64,000 nt of DNA from Vampirovibrionales bacterium (GTDB taxonomy: Bacteria > Cyanobacteriota > Vampirovibrionia > Vampirovibrionales > Vampirovibrionaceae), in NCBI GenBank assembly GCA_029866025.1, contig JARXAD010000013.1, positions 1 through 64,000 on the forward strand, in the 5' to 3' direction. Made by a program: the position numbers and the translations under genes. The notes under the pieces were generated by a model that was given only the letters and a program-made list of their open reading frames with translations, did no database searches and was not told where the DNA came from. Every line of letters starts with the position of its first letter. Position 1 is the first letter of the stretch. Positions 53,526 through 62,866 of the stretch are shown here, piece by piece.

Positions 53526-54923
53526 CTAAACAGCGGCCAAGGTTTTTTCAGAAGGTTGAACCGTAGCGACCTCAGCAGGGTTTCCATTGCAGGGAGATAG
53601 GACAGGCCGCCCCACGCTAAGGTAATGGAAGCCACGCTCTGCCATGCGATCTGGGTCATACTGGTTTCGGCCATCAAACAGCACAGGGGTTTTCATCAGG
53701 GCCTTTACTTTTTCAAAATCCGGGCGCCTAAACTCGTTCCACTCGGTGACGAGTACCAAAGCGTCGGCGTTTTTCACGGCGTCATAAGCACTAGCGCAGT
53801 AGGTAATCGTTTCCCCTAAGTAGTGCTGACGGGCGGCTTCCATGGCCTTGGGGTCAAAAGCCTGCACGCGGGCACCGGAGGCAATGAGGCCTTCCGCCAA
53901 AGTCACACTGGGGGCTTCTCGCAGGTCATCGGTGCGAGGCTTAAACGCCAAACCCCAAAAAGCAATGGTTTTACCCGCCACACTACCACCAAAAAAGTGC
54001 ATAATTTTATCCAGAAACAAGCTCCGTTGGCGCTGATTCACCGTATCTACCGAGCGAATAATGCTGGCTGGGCAGTGGTGTTCATCTGCCGTACGAATGA
54101 GGGCTTTCACATCTTTGGGAAAGCAGGAGCCGCCGTACCCCAAACCCGGATACAAAAACTGGCCGCCAATGCGACGATCGGTGGAAATACCCACCTGAAC
54201 TTGGGCAATATCGGCACCAAGGCCATCACACAGCTGACTCATCTCATTAATAAAGCTAATTTTGGTGGCCAAAAAGGCGTTGGCCACATATTTCGTCATC
54301 TCTGCGGAACGGATATCCATCATGATGATGGGGTTACCCGTGCGCAAGTAAGGTGAATAGAGCTCGCGCATTAAATCAATGGCTGCTTGATCATTGGGAA
54401 CGGTTCCCACAATCACCCGATCGGGTTTCAGGCAGTCGTCTACGGCGTCGCCTTGTTTTAAAAACTCGGGGTTGGACACCACCGAAAAGGGCTGGGTGGT
54501 TTGTTCTGCCACAATGGCTTGTAGTTTTTCTGCCGTACCTACGGGCACGGTGCTTTTGGTCACGATGGCTTTGTAGCCCGTGGGTTTGGTGGTCATGGCT
54601 TGGCCAATGGCCTTGCCTACGGCAAATACAGCGTTTAGGTCCGCGCTACCATCTTCGCCTTGAGGGGTACCCACGGCAATAAAGCAGGCCTGAGACTCTT
54701 GCACGGCGGTGGCTAGGTCGGTGGTAAAGGACAGGCGGCCTTCCGTGGTGTTGGCGCGCACCAGCTCGTCCAAGCCGGGTTCGTAAATGGGCATGATGCC
54801 GCTATTGAGGAGGCGGATTTTTTCGGCGTCAATGTCCACGCAGGTCACGTCGTTGCCCATTTCGGCCAAACAAGTGCCCGTTACTAAGCCCACATAGCCT
54901 GTTCCTACCACGCATAGTTTCAT
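53526..54923 (-). CDS. ugd: UDP-glucose 6-dehydrogenase
   Basis: Oxidises UDP-glucose to UDP-glucuronate with NAD. Rossmann start MKLCVVGTGYVGLVTG, then GTPQGEDGSADL, catalytic Cys in GYGGSCFPKDVKAL, and GLAFKPRTDDLREAPS. Feeds capsule or LPS sugars. 465 residues with a short polar tail (QPSEKTLAAV). Confidence 0.95.
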   Translation of the reverse strand: MKLCVVGTGYVGLVTGTCLAEMGNDVTCVDIDAEKIRLLNSGIMPIYEPGLDELVRANTTEGRLSFTTDLATAVQESQACFIAVGTPQGEDGSADLNAVFAVGKAIGQAMTTKPTGYKAIVTKSTVPVGTAEKLQAIVAEQTTQPFSVVSNPEFLKQGDAVDDCLKPDRVIVGTVPNDQAAIDLMRELYSPYLRTGNPIIMMDIRSAEMTKYVANAFLATKISFINEMSQLCDGLGADIAQVQVGISTDRRIGGQFLYPGLGYGGSCFPKDVKALIRTADEHHCPASIIRSVDTVNQRQRSLFLDKIMHFFGGSVAGKTIAFWGLAFKPRTDDLREAPSVTLAEGLIASGARVQAFDPKAMEAARQHYLGETITYCASAYDAVKNADALVLVTEWNEFRRPDFEKVKALMKTPVLFDGRNQYDPDRMAERGFHYLSVGRPVLSPCNGNPAEVATVQPSEKTLAAV

Positions 54924-55092
54924 AATCGCAAAGCCCCACAGAGATTGGTTGACGGCATTGAAAGAAAATCAGGGGCATAACCTACCACAGACAAGCGAAG
55001 CTCCCAAGTATTTGCAAATTTAGCCTGCTTAAGGCATGAATGAGAGTGGTTACATTTTAGAATTCATAAAATAGTTTGGGGGTAGACAGGGT

Positions 55093-56052
55093 ATGGCGTC
55101 GGTTGGATACAATAAGCAGGCTTCTTCGTTGGCACATCCATCACTAAACCCGGTGTTTGGCCTTGAAAAAATTGGGCATCGGGGCACACAAATTATCAAA
55201 GCACCCAATGGCTATGATGTGTTTGTGGAAAATACGATCCCGGCTTTTGAGAAATCGGCTCGCCTGGGCTTAGACGCCGTAGAATTAGACGTTATTTTAA
55301 CCAAAGACGGCCAACTGGCGGTACACCACGATGACAGAACGGGGCGAGTCTTTCGACTTCAGAAACCCTCGCTCATTACTGAAACACCTTGGAATCACGT
55401 TAAAAAAGCCACCTACAATTTAGGCGAATTTTTTAATAGCACCGTTCTTAAAAAATTACCCCTAACGGCCAATGCACATCTGGCAGGAAGCCTGAATGAT
55501 CTACGCATTCCTACGCTGGAAGAAGTGGTTGAACGTACCCAAGCAATTAACCCCAACATGCATTTTTACATTGAAATTAAAGCCTTAAACGATGGCCATA
55601 TGCCTGAACATTTCCCTGCCGCTGGCATTCCAAAACTGGTGGCATTTATTCAAAAAAACAAGCTCCACAACAATGTGACTGTGATTAGCTTTAACCCGTT
55701 TGCCCTCGAACAAATCAAAGCGCTGGATGCCAATATCAACACCGGCTTAAACTACACGGGTACAGAACCCTTGCGGTTTAAAGGCGAAGGAGCGAATCAT
55801 TCCGGTAAATTACCCCCATTCATTCCTAAGCGCTTAATGAACTACCTAAAAGACATCCAAATCAACAGCTTTATTCCCCCTTTTGCCGAGGTTACGAAAA
55901 GAATGGTAGACCAATGTCATAGGGCGGGCCTAAACATTGTCCCTTGGGTGTGGCATGAAACGCGTGACCAAGAAGCTGCTGAAATAGAGCGCCTAAAAAC
56001 TCTGGGCGTGGATGGCATTATTTCTAATAACCCGGATCTGCTTTTAAAGTAG
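55093..56052 (+). CDS. Glycerophosphodiester phosphodiesterase
   Basis: TIM-barrel GDPD, 319 residues. Active-site pieces: IGHRG (His-Arg), FVENTIPAFEKSARLGLDAVELD (metal-binding Glu and Glu-x-Asp), and AVHHDD. C-terminal VPWVWHETRDQE is typical. N-terminus has a 28-residue leader with NPVFGLEK, a possible member of the F-G start set. Hydrolyses deacylated phospholipids to glycerol-3-phosphate. No signal peptide, so probably cytoplasmic. Confidence 0.9.
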   Translation: MASVGYNKQASSLAHPSLNPVFGLEKIGHRGTQIIKAPNGYDVFVENTIPAFEKSARLGLDAVELDVILTKDGQLAVHHDDRTGRVFRLQKPSLITETPWNHVKKATYNLGEFFNSTVLKKLPLTANAHLAGSLNDLRIPTLEEVVERTQAINPNMHFYIEIKALNDGHMPEHFPAAGIPKLVAFIQKNKLHNNVTVISFNPFALEQIKALDANINTGLNYTGTEPLRFKGEGANHSGKLPPFIPKRLMNYLKDIQINSFIPPFAEVTKRMVDQCHRAGLNIVPWVWHETRDQEAAEIERLKTLGVDGIISNNPDLLLK

Positions 56053-56203
56053 GGGCACCTTTATAGCTCAAGGTCCTGTCGCCTAATTGTGCTCGGTGTA
56101 GGCTGCCTTTAAGCCCTACCAATGGCTGTTGCCAACGTGGCCTTTATGGTAGGCTAGCCACGTTTATTGCCCCAAGAAAACAGACCTACTGGAGATGCCC
56201 TGT

Positions 56204-57142
56204 ATGACCGCCTTGATGGAATTGCCGAAAGTGAACACCATGACCACCGTGCCCACCCGCCCTAATCTCGACACCATGGAGCTGTCGTTGGGTAAAAAAG
56301 CCCGCCTGTACCGTTTGATGTATCAACACGGTCCTGGCAACGGCAGTATGTTGTTTTTGCCCATGGATCAAGGCTTAGAGCATGGCCCCATGGACTTCTT
56401 CGTGAATCCTCCCTGCGGCGACCCCAACTACCAAGCCCAATTGGCCCTTAATGGTAACTATTCTGCCGTCGTCTTTCAAATTGGCGTGGCGGAAAAAACC
56501 ATGCGCCCCTACATTGGCAAAGTGCCCTTGGTCATCAAACTGAATGGTAAAACCTGCATCCCGTCGGATGCTCAATCCTTCTCGCCGCTAACCAGCAGCG
56601 TGGAAGACGCCGTGCGCCTGGGTGCCGACGCCATTGGCTACACCTTGTACGTAGGCTCTCCTGCCCAAGACCGTGACATTGCCCAGTTTAACGCTGTTCG
56701 CAAAGAGTGCGAGCGCTATGGTATGCCTATTATCATGTGGGCCTACCCACGGGGTGAATACGTGGATAAAAAAGGTGGAAAAGACAGCTTGTACGCCATT
56801 GATTACGCCGCCCGTGTGGCGTGTGAGTTGGGCGCCGATATTGTGAAAATTAACTACCCCAAAACCGATGAAAAAAGCCGCACTGGCGTGCCGAAGCCTT
56901 ACGATGAGTTAATTCTTACTGCTGCTGAGGGCGTGCAACAAGTGGTGCGCTCTGCGGGTCCTGTGCCGGTGGTGTTCTCCGGTGGCAGCAAGGTGGATGA
57001 CACCGAGCTGTTGAATATGGCTCGCATTGCCATGGAAAATGGTGGTAGTGGCCTTATTTTTGGCCGTAACATGTGGCAGCGCCCCATGGATCAAGCCTTG
57101 GATATTTCTCGCAAAGCTGCCAGCGTAATGCGCGAGTACTAA
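56204..57142 (+). CDS. fbaB: Class I fructose-bisphosphate aldolase, DhnA type
   Basis: About 312 residues of the DeoC/FbaB-like Schiff-base aldolase family. LFLPMDQGLEHGP near the start, Schiff-base lysine in ADIVKINYP, and phosphate site VFSGGSKVDD and GSGLIFGRN. Start ATG 56204 (GGAG 9 bases upstream). It is followed 49 bases on by gap, a consistent glycolytic pair with tpiA elsewhere in the window. Confidence 0.9.
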   Translation: MTALMELPKVNTMTTVPTRPNLDTMELSLGKKARLYRLMYQHGPGNGSMLFLPMDQGLEHGPMDFFVNPPCGDPNYQAQLALNGNYSAVVFQIGVAEKTMRPYIGKVPLVIKLNGKTCIPSDAQSFSPLTSSVEDAVRLGADAIGYTLYVGSPAQDRDIAQFNAVRKECERYGMPIIMWAYPRGEYVDKKGGKDSLYAIDYAARVACELGADIVKINYPKTDEKSRTGVPKPYDELILTAAEGVQQVVRSAGPVPVVFSGGSKVDDTELLNMARIAMENGGSGLIFGRNMWQRPMDQALDISRKAASVMREY

Positions 57143-57191
57143 ATTGCCGAATTGAGTCAAAATTGTTTAATTGTTTTCAGGAGTCTACTTC

Positions 57192-58229
57192 ATGTCTCAA
57201 TCTCAACAAAAAAAGGTTGCCATTAATGGCTTTGGCCGCATTGGTCGCATGACGCTGCGTGCCGCACTACTCAGCCCCACCGTGGAGCTGAATGTGGTGG
57301 CCATCAACGATCTGACGGATCCTAAAACCCTGGCCCACCTCTTTAAGTACGACTCCACCTTCCGTACCTACCCCGGTACCGTGGATGCCACCGATGACAG
57401 CCTAATTATTGATGGCCACGTCATTAAAGTTCTGGCTGAGCGTGACCCTGCCAACCTGCCCTGGAAAGCCATGGGTGTGGATGTGGTGTTGGAGTGCACG
57501 GGCTTCTTTACCGAAGGTGACAAGGCCCGCAAACACATTACTGCTGGCGCTAAAAAAGTGATTATTAGTGCCCCTGCCAAGGGCGAGGACATTACCTTGG
57601 CCATTGGTATCAATCACCAGCTGTACGATCCTGCGGCGCATCACATTCTCTCCAATGCCAGCTGTACCACCAACTGCTTGGCTCCTGTGGCCAAGGTGCT
57701 GCAAGAGCAATTTGGCATCGTGAGCGGCTTGATGAACACCATCCACAGCTACACCGGCGATCAGCGCTTGATTGACGCGCCCCACGATGATTTGCGTCGT
57801 GCCCGCAGTGCGGCGGTTAATATGGTGCCCACCTCTACCGGTGCTGCCAAGGCCATTAGCTTGGTATTGCCCGAATTGAAAGGCAAGCTGGATGGCTTCG
57901 CCGTTCGCGTCCCAACGCCTGACGTGAGCATGGTGGACCTAACGGTGTTGCTAGAAAAACCAGTAACCGTGGCCGCCATTAACGATGCCATGAAACTGGC
58001 TGCTGAAGGCGAACTGAAGGGTGTGCTGGAATACCAAAGTACTCCGTTGGTGAGTTGCGACTTTATTGGTAATGCCCACAGCAGCATTTTTGACCCAGAG
58101 CTAACCCGCGTGGTGGGCCAGATGGTGAAGATTGTGGCGTGGTACGACAACGAGTGGGGCTACAGCAACCGCTTGGCGGAACTGACCCAAATGGTGTGCG
58201 AAAAGCTTCCCGTGGCCGCTAACTCGTAA
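57192..58229 (+). CDS. gap: Glyceraldehyde-3-phosphate dehydrogenase
   Basis: Glycolytic/gluconeogenic NAD(P)-dependent enzyme, 345 residues. NAD site INGFGRIGRMTLRA, catalytic Cys in NASCTTNCLAPV, catalytic His in IHSYTGDQRL, and WYDNEWGYSNRL near the end. ATG 57192 has AGGAG 8 bases upstream. A terminator follows. Confidence 0.97.
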   Translation: MSQSQQKKVAINGFGRIGRMTLRAALLSPTVELNVVAINDLTDPKTLAHLFKYDSTFRTYPGTVDATDDSLIIDGHVIKVLAERDPANLPWKAMGVDVVLECTGFFTEGDKARKHITAGAKKVIISAPAKGEDITLAIGINHQLYDPAAHHILSNASCTTNCLAPVAKVLQEQFGIVSGLMNTIHSYTGDQRLIDAPHDDLRRARSAAVNMVPTSTGAAKAISLVLPELKGKLDGFAVRVPTPDVSMVDLTVLLEKPVTVAAINDAMKLAAEGELKGVLEYQSTPLVSCDFIGNAHSSIFDPELTRVVGQMVKIVAWYDNEWGYSNRLAELTQMVCEKLPVAANS

Positions 58230-58246
58230 GCCAAATTTCAAAACTT

Positions 58247-58284
58247 AAAAGCCCTGCTGTTGGTTACCAGTGGTGGGGCTTTTT
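58247..58284. terminator. Bidirectional terminator between gap and bioB
   Basis: Outer stem AAAAGCCC (58247-58254) with GGGCTTTT (58276-58283) and an inner hairpin; T-run on the plus strand and on the minus strand. Confidence 0.75.
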
Positions 58285-58299
58285 GTATGGTCTTTGTTC

Positions 58300-59289
58300 T
58301 TAATATGCTTCCATGGAAGTGGTGGAGCGAAGACCTAAGCGCTGAAACAGGGCGAGGTCTTTTTCCGGCACAGGGTTGGCGGCAGTCAGGAGGGTTTCGC
58401 CGTAAAAAATGGAGTTGGCTCCTGCCATAAAACACAAGGCTTGCAGCTCATCGCTCATGGTTTCTCGTCCAGCCGAAAGCCGCACCACACTGTCGGGCAT
58501 CAAAATCCGAGCCATGGCAATGGTTTTGACAAAGGCAATGGGGTCTACCGGTTCCACGCCTTCCAAGGGTGTGCCGGGGATGGGAATGAGCTGATTGATA
58601 GGGACTGATTCGGGCGGTTGGGCCATGTTGGCCAAGGTCACCAGCATATGTAAACGATCTGCCACCGTTTCGCCCATGCCCACAATACCGCCACAGCAGG
58701 TTTTTAGGCCGGCGGCTTGCACATGATCCAAGGTTTTTAGGCGGTCATCAAAGGTGCGGGTGCTAATAATCTTGGAGTAATGCGCCTCGGAGGTATCCAA
58801 ATTGTGGTTGTAAAAATCCAACCCGGCCTCTTTCAACTGCTCGGCTTGTGGGGCTTCCAGCAAGCCCAGTGTCACGCAGGCCTCCAGCCCCATGGCTTTA
58901 ACGCCTTTTACCATCTCGCACACGCTTTCTAAATCGGTGGCGTTGGGACCGCGCCACGCAGCCCCCATGCAAAATCGGCTGGCACCCGCGGCTTTGGCTT
59001 GTTGGGCCGCTTTTAACACCTCGTCCACCGCCATTAAGGGTTCGGTTTTTAGGCCTGTATCAAAGTGGGCCGATTGGGGGCAATAGGAGCAGTTTTCTGG
59101 GCACTTGCCGGTTTTAATGCTGAGCAACGTACTAATTTGTACAGTATTGGCCACGTGGTGCTGGCGATGCACCGCCTGGGCTTGAAAAAGCAAGTCGTTG
59201 AGGGGTAAATCGTACACCGCTTGGGCGGCGTCTAAGGTCCACCGAGTGGCTGTTTGGGGTGCTGAAGTCGTGAGGGTGGCGGTAGACAT
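58300..59289 (-). CDS. bioB: Biotin synthase
   Basis: Radical SAM enzyme inserting sulfur into dethiobiotin. 4Fe-4S site CPENCSYC, then [18 protein letters not shown], and the Arg/Cys residues of the 2Fe-2S site ([18 protein letters not shown]). Start ATG 59289 (MSTATLTT). Transcribed away from bioF, with 88 bases between them, so one regulatory region may serve both. Confidence 0.96.
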   Translation of the reverse strand: MSTATLTTSAPQTATRWTLDAAQAVYDLPLNDLLFQAQAVHRQHHVANTVQISTLLSIKTGKCPENCSYCPQSAHFDTGLKTEPLMAVDEVLKAAQQAKAAGASRFCMGAAWRGPNATDLESVCEMVKGVKAMGLEACVTLGLLEAPQAEQLKEAGLDFYNHNLDTSEAHYSKIISTRTFDDRLKTLDHVQAAGLKTCCGGIVGMGETVADRLHMLVTLANMAQPPESVPINQLIPIPGTPLEGVEPVDPIAFVKTIAMARILMPDSVVRLSAGRETMSDELQALCFMAGANSIFYGETLLTAANPVPEKDLALFQRLGLRSTTSMEAY

Positions 59290-59377
59290 TGTGACAACTT
59301 TCGCTACAGGGGCTCGATAACACTCGCGTTTGCGCTCCTCTGTTTTACAATAAGCCCTCCCTAAAGGCACGTCTTCC
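59290..59377. promoter_or_regulatory. Divergent bioB/bioF control region
   Basis: Only 88 bases separate the two start codons, so both promoters must lie here or overlap coding sequence. I looked for the classic BirA operator (TTGTAAACC with an inverted partner about 15 bases away) and found only a single TTTTACAA, so biotin control is unproven. Confidence 0.4.
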
Positions 59378-60613
59378 ATGTCTATTGAAGCTCTAGAATC
59401 TTCTGAAATCCTGCCCCAGCCTGTAAAGCCTCAGTGGGGTCTCTACGGCTGGGATGTGTATGGCCACGCCGTGGCCCACTGGCAGCAAGGTGAAACCTTT
59501 CGCCAACTACCGACACCCAAATTGGGGATCAATTTCGCTTCCAATGATTACTTGGTGCTCAGTCAGCATCCGGCGGTCATTCAAGCGGCTGTTGAAGCCA
59601 CACAATGGTTCGGAGTAGGGTCAACGGGGGCGCGGCTGCTGTCGGGCAATTCGGCGGCTGTAGAGCATCTAGAGCAAACCATTGCCCGCTGCAAAGGCAC
59701 CGAAGCCGCACTGGTGTTTAACAGTGGGTATCAGGCCAACAGTTCGGTGCTAGCTACGCTGCTAGATAAAACCTTGCTGGGAACCCCGCCCTTGGTGTTT
59801 TTTGACAAACTCAATCACGCCAGCTTGTACCCAGCCATTGCCCAATCGAGGGCCGAGTTGCATCGCTATCCCCATCCCATTGATACAGCAGCTGGCGGCA
59901 AAACATCACTGGATTATCTGGAAACCTTGCTGGAAAAGCATTCCAACAACTCTCGCCCCAAGGTCATTGTGGCGGAAACCGTGTATGGTATGGATGGCGA
60001 CATCACAGACGTGCCACGGCTGGTGGCGCTTGCCAGGGCCAACAATTCGGCCCTGTATTTGGATGAAGCCCATGCCACGGGCGTGTTGGGCCCCAATGGG
60101 TATGGGGTTACGCAAGGCGTGGATTTTCAGGGTGTTCCCACGGTGATACTCACCACCTTTAGCAAGGGGTTGGGGTGCTTTGGGGCCTCTGTGGCCTGTT
60201 CTCAGGCTATCAAAGACTTACTCATCAACCGGTGTGGTGGGTTTATTTACACCACGGCGTTACCCCCCAGCGTTATTGCTTCGGTTCAAGCCACGTGGGA
60301 GTTGTTGCCGTCTCTAGCTACGGAGAGGGCTCACATTCAGAGACTGGCTCAACATCTGCGAGAAGGCTTGCACGCGCTGGGGTTTTCCACAGGCGTATCC
60401 AACAGCCACATTGTGCCAGTGATTGTGGGCAACAGTTCGCGCGCCTGTCACCTTCGAGATATCTTCATGGAACAAGGGGTGGTGGTTTCCGTCATTCGTC
60501 CTCCCACCGTTCCACACGGAACGGCTCGTCTCCGCTTCGCTTTGAATGCCCAGCATACGCTGCCAGACATTGAAGCCGTACTACGCACCCTACAAAAGGA
60601 AACCCCATGTTAA
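59378..60613 (+). CDS. bioF: 8-amino-7-oxononanoate synthase
   Basis: PLP enzyme joining pimeloyl-ACP and alanine. [34 protein letters not shown], and the PLP lysine in [11 protein letters not shown] are all in place. 411 residues, about 25 longer than usual at the N-terminus. Overlaps the next gene by 7 bases. Confidence 0.94.
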   Translation: MSIEALESSEILPQPVKPQWGLYGWDVYGHAVAHWQQGETFRQLPTPKLGINFASNDYLVLSQHPAVIQAAVEATQWFGVGSTGARLLSGNSAAVEHLEQTIARCKGTEAALVFNSGYQANSSVLATLLDKTLLGTPPLVFFDKLNHASLYPAIAQSRAELHRYPHPIDTAAGGKTSLDYLETLLEKHSNNSRPKVIVAETVYGMDGDITDVPRLVALARANNSALYLDEAHATGVLGPNGYGVTQGVDFQGVPTVILTTFSKGLGCFGASVACSQAIKDLLINRCGGFIYTTALPPSVIASVQATWELLPSLATERAHIQRLAQHLREGLHALGFSTGVSNSHIVPVIVGNSSRACHLRDIFMEQGVVVSVIRPPTVPHGTARLRFALNAQHTLPDIEAVLRTLQKETPC

Positions 60614-61362
60614 ACACCCAACAATCCACAGAACCGTCTGAAATCCTTGTAGGGCTGGTTTTTTGCCATGGTTGGGGCATGAGCCCCAATTACTGGCAAC
60701 CCTTATTGGAAGTCCTGCCAAACCTACCTCATTTGGTGTGGGACTGTGGCTATTATTCCCCCGACTCCACGGTGCCTGAAAAGCCCTTACCGTCTCCTGA
60801 CAATTCCGATACCACTTGGGTGGCTGTGGGTCACTCCTTTGGTGTCATTCAACTGCTGCAAAGCGGCTTTCCCTTTGGTGGCATTGTCGGGTTGCAGTCC
60901 TTCCTTAACTTTTTGGGGGATGAAACCACCCAACCCCGCCAAGAGAAAGGCTTGCGGCGCATGCAGCAGCAGTTTGCCCAAAGCCCTCATGCATTGATGA
61001 CAGGCTTTTATAAAACCGCTGAGTTGCCATCAGAGCTACAACCCAATGCTGCAGAGGCCAACATCACTCGGTTGGGCGATGATCTTGCCAAGCTGGAACA
61101 GGATTTTTCCGACTTGCGGGATGGCTACTCGGTGCCGAGTTTGTGGCTATCCAGCACCAATGACACCATTGTTCCTCCTGGGGTTGTGGACGCCACGGTG
61201 TTGGCCTTAACCAGCCCTGCGACTGTTGCGGTGTATCCAACGGGTGGGCATGCCCTCCATTGCCATCATCCTCAGTGGGTGGCCGAACATTTGATGGCCT
61301 TTCTTCCTTCGGTTGCAAAGCCTAGCGCGTCCTTACGAGGAAGGGTTCCTGTGGCCCCATGA
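60607..61362 (+). CDS. bioH: Alpha/beta hydrolase in the bio operon, BioH-like esterase
   Basis: A 251-residue hydrolase with oxyanion start FCHGWGMSP, nucleophile GHSFG, acid in SSTNDTIVPP and His in GGHALH. Location between bioF and bioC implies pimeloyl-ACP methyl ester carboxylesterase, the step that ends the BioC/BioH route. The nucleophile motif differs from E. coli BioH (GWSLG), so it may be a BioG- or BioJ-like replacement; function is inferred mainly from place. Confidence 0.75.
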   Translation: MLNTQQSTEPSEILVGLVFCHGWGMSPNYWQPLLEVLPNLPHLVWDCGYYSPDSTVPEKPLPSPDNSDTTWVAVGHSFGVIQLLQSGFPFGGIVGLQSFLNFLGDETTQPRQEKGLRRMQQQFAQSPHALMTGFYKTAELPSELQPNAAEANITRLGDDLAKLEQDFSDLRDGYSVPSLWLSSTNDTIVPPGVVDATVLALTSPATVAVYPTGGHALHCHHPQWVAEHLMAFLPSVAKPSASLRGRVPVAP

Positions 61363-62240
61363 CCCTTGTAAAGCCCAGTGCGGAAGCCCTTAATACCTCT
61401 TGCTGGAAGCAAGCCGTGCGGTTGGCGTTTGATGGTGCTGCCTATGCCTATGATGCCCATGCTGCCATTCAGCGTGAAACCTTACCCACCCTTGTTCACT
61501 GTTGGCAAGGGCTTTCGGGTTTTCCACAGCCCACCACCTGGATGGACATGGGAACGGGGACGGGAGAAGCGGCTTTTGCTTTTAGCCAATATGCTTTTAG
61601 CAACAAGGTGTTACAACCATCGGCCAATCCAACCTTAGCTTCGCCGCCCGTGCTGTACCTCAACGATTGCTCAGGTGAAATGTTGACACTGGCTCAACAA
61701 AAACTAGAGAAGCATCCACTTGGCGTAAGTATTCACCCCGTACTGGGTGATTCGGAAACACTGGTGTTTCCTCAGGCTTTGCTGGATGGCATTTCGGCCC
61801 ACTGGGTATTGCAATGGATTCCAGACTGGCAAGCAGCGTTGGACCATTGGTGGCAGCATACCCACTGTTTGGCGTTTACGGTGCCACTGAACGATAGTTT
61901 TAAGGAATGGGGCGGAGCCTGCAGTACGGTGGGAGTGGCGTCTACCCTCAACTCTTGTCATTATCCCAGCTTAAAATCACTTACTGAGTGGTGTCATCGT
62001 CAGGGGGCTGGCCAGCTTATTATTAAAAACGAAGTGTTAACCCAGCACTTTGCCAGTGGCCACGATTTTTTACGGTCACTTAAGGCGATTGGGGCTCACA
62101 CGCCTTTCCCAAAAGCCACTTCTTCATCGTTACGGCCTGTGTTAAAGGCCACCTCAGGAGGCTTTTCGGTGACCACCCATGTGGCGTGGGTGGTGATGGC
62201 TCGTGCTCCCATCGGTTCTACGGAATCGAGGTCGGTGTGA
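61359..62240 (+). CDS. bioC: Malonyl-ACP O-methyltransferase
   Basis: SAM methyltransferase starting pimelate synthesis by masking malonyl-ACP as its methyl ester. The early F-A-Y-DAHAAIQ segment and the SAM loop WMDMGTGTGEAAFAF are typical, as is DGISAHWVLQWIPD. Starts inside the stop of the hydrolase gene (ATGA). 293 residues; the C-terminal half is more divergent. Confidence 0.9.
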   Translation: MTLVKPSAEALNTSCWKQAVRLAFDGAAYAYDAHAAIQRETLPTLVHCWQGLSGFPQPTTWMDMGTGTGEAAFAFSQYAFSNKVLQPSANPTLASPPVLYLNDCSGEMLTLAQQKLEKHPLGVSIHPVLGDSETLVFPQALLDGISAHWVLQWIPDWQAALDHWWQHTHCLAFTVPLNDSFKEWGGACSTVGVASTLNSCHYPSLKSLTEWCHRQGAGQLIIKNEVLTQHFASGHDFLRSLKAIGAHTPFPKATSSSLRPVLKATSGGFSVTTHVAWVVMARAPIGSTESRSV

Positions 62241-62866
62241 GAGTGTGCATTACCGGTACCGATACGGATGTGGGAAAAACCCTTGTTTCTAGCTGGCTGT
62301 GTTTGCATACGGGCGCTAGTTACTTTAAGCCGGTGCAGTCGGGATGCGTTGACGGGACCGACTCTGACACGGTTAGAAAATTGGCCCAAGTGCCCATTGT
62401 TCCTGAAGTGTATAAGCTTCAAGCGCCCTTATCGCCCCATGCGGCTGCCCATGCCGAAGGCATTACTATTGATGACGCCTTGCTGACACTGCCCAGCACA
62501 ACGTCCTTGGTTGTGGAGGGGGCAGGAGGGCTGTGGGTTCCCATCAATGCCACAACCGTGTATTTGGATGTGATGGCTCGCTGGCAACTGCCCACCCTTG
62601 TGGTGGCACGGACAACATTGGGTACCATTAACCACACCTGCCTCACACTCGAAGCCTTGCGCCATCGGGGGGTTCCCGTGCTGGGCGTCATTATGAACGG
62701 CGAGGCGAATGAGAGTAATCGACACGCTATTGAGCAGTACGGAAACACCACCATGCTGGCAAAATTTCCACGATTAGAAAACGTGACGACACAGGCACTC
62801 AAGAACATTCCCTTGCCCCAAACCCTTCAGCAAGCCTTGGGAGTATTCAGCCATGGTGCTAATTGA
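62237..62866 (+). CDS. bioD: Dethiobiotin synthetase
   Basis: ATP-dependent ureido-ring closure of DAPA. P-loop GTDTDVGKT near the start, KPVQSGC, VEGAGGLWVPI and MNGE. I start at GTG 62237, which overlaps the bioC stop (GTGA) and gives the standard MRVCITGTDTDVGKT; a longer frame from 62186 is not needed. 209 residues. Confidence 0.94.
   Translation: MRVCITGTDTDVGKTLVSSWLCLHTGASYFKPVQSGCVDGTDSDTVRKLAQVPIVPEVYKLQAPLSPHAAAHAEGITIDDALLTLPSTTSLVVEGAGGLWVPINATTVYLDVMARWQLPTLVVARTTLGTINHTCLTLEALRHRGVPVLGVIMNGEANESNRHAIEQYGNTTMLAKFPRLENVTTQALKNIPLPQTLQQALGVFSHGAN

Noticed and set aside
59290-59377. BirA operator between bioB and bioF
   Set aside because: Only one half-like TTTTACAA is present; no inverted partner at the usual distance.
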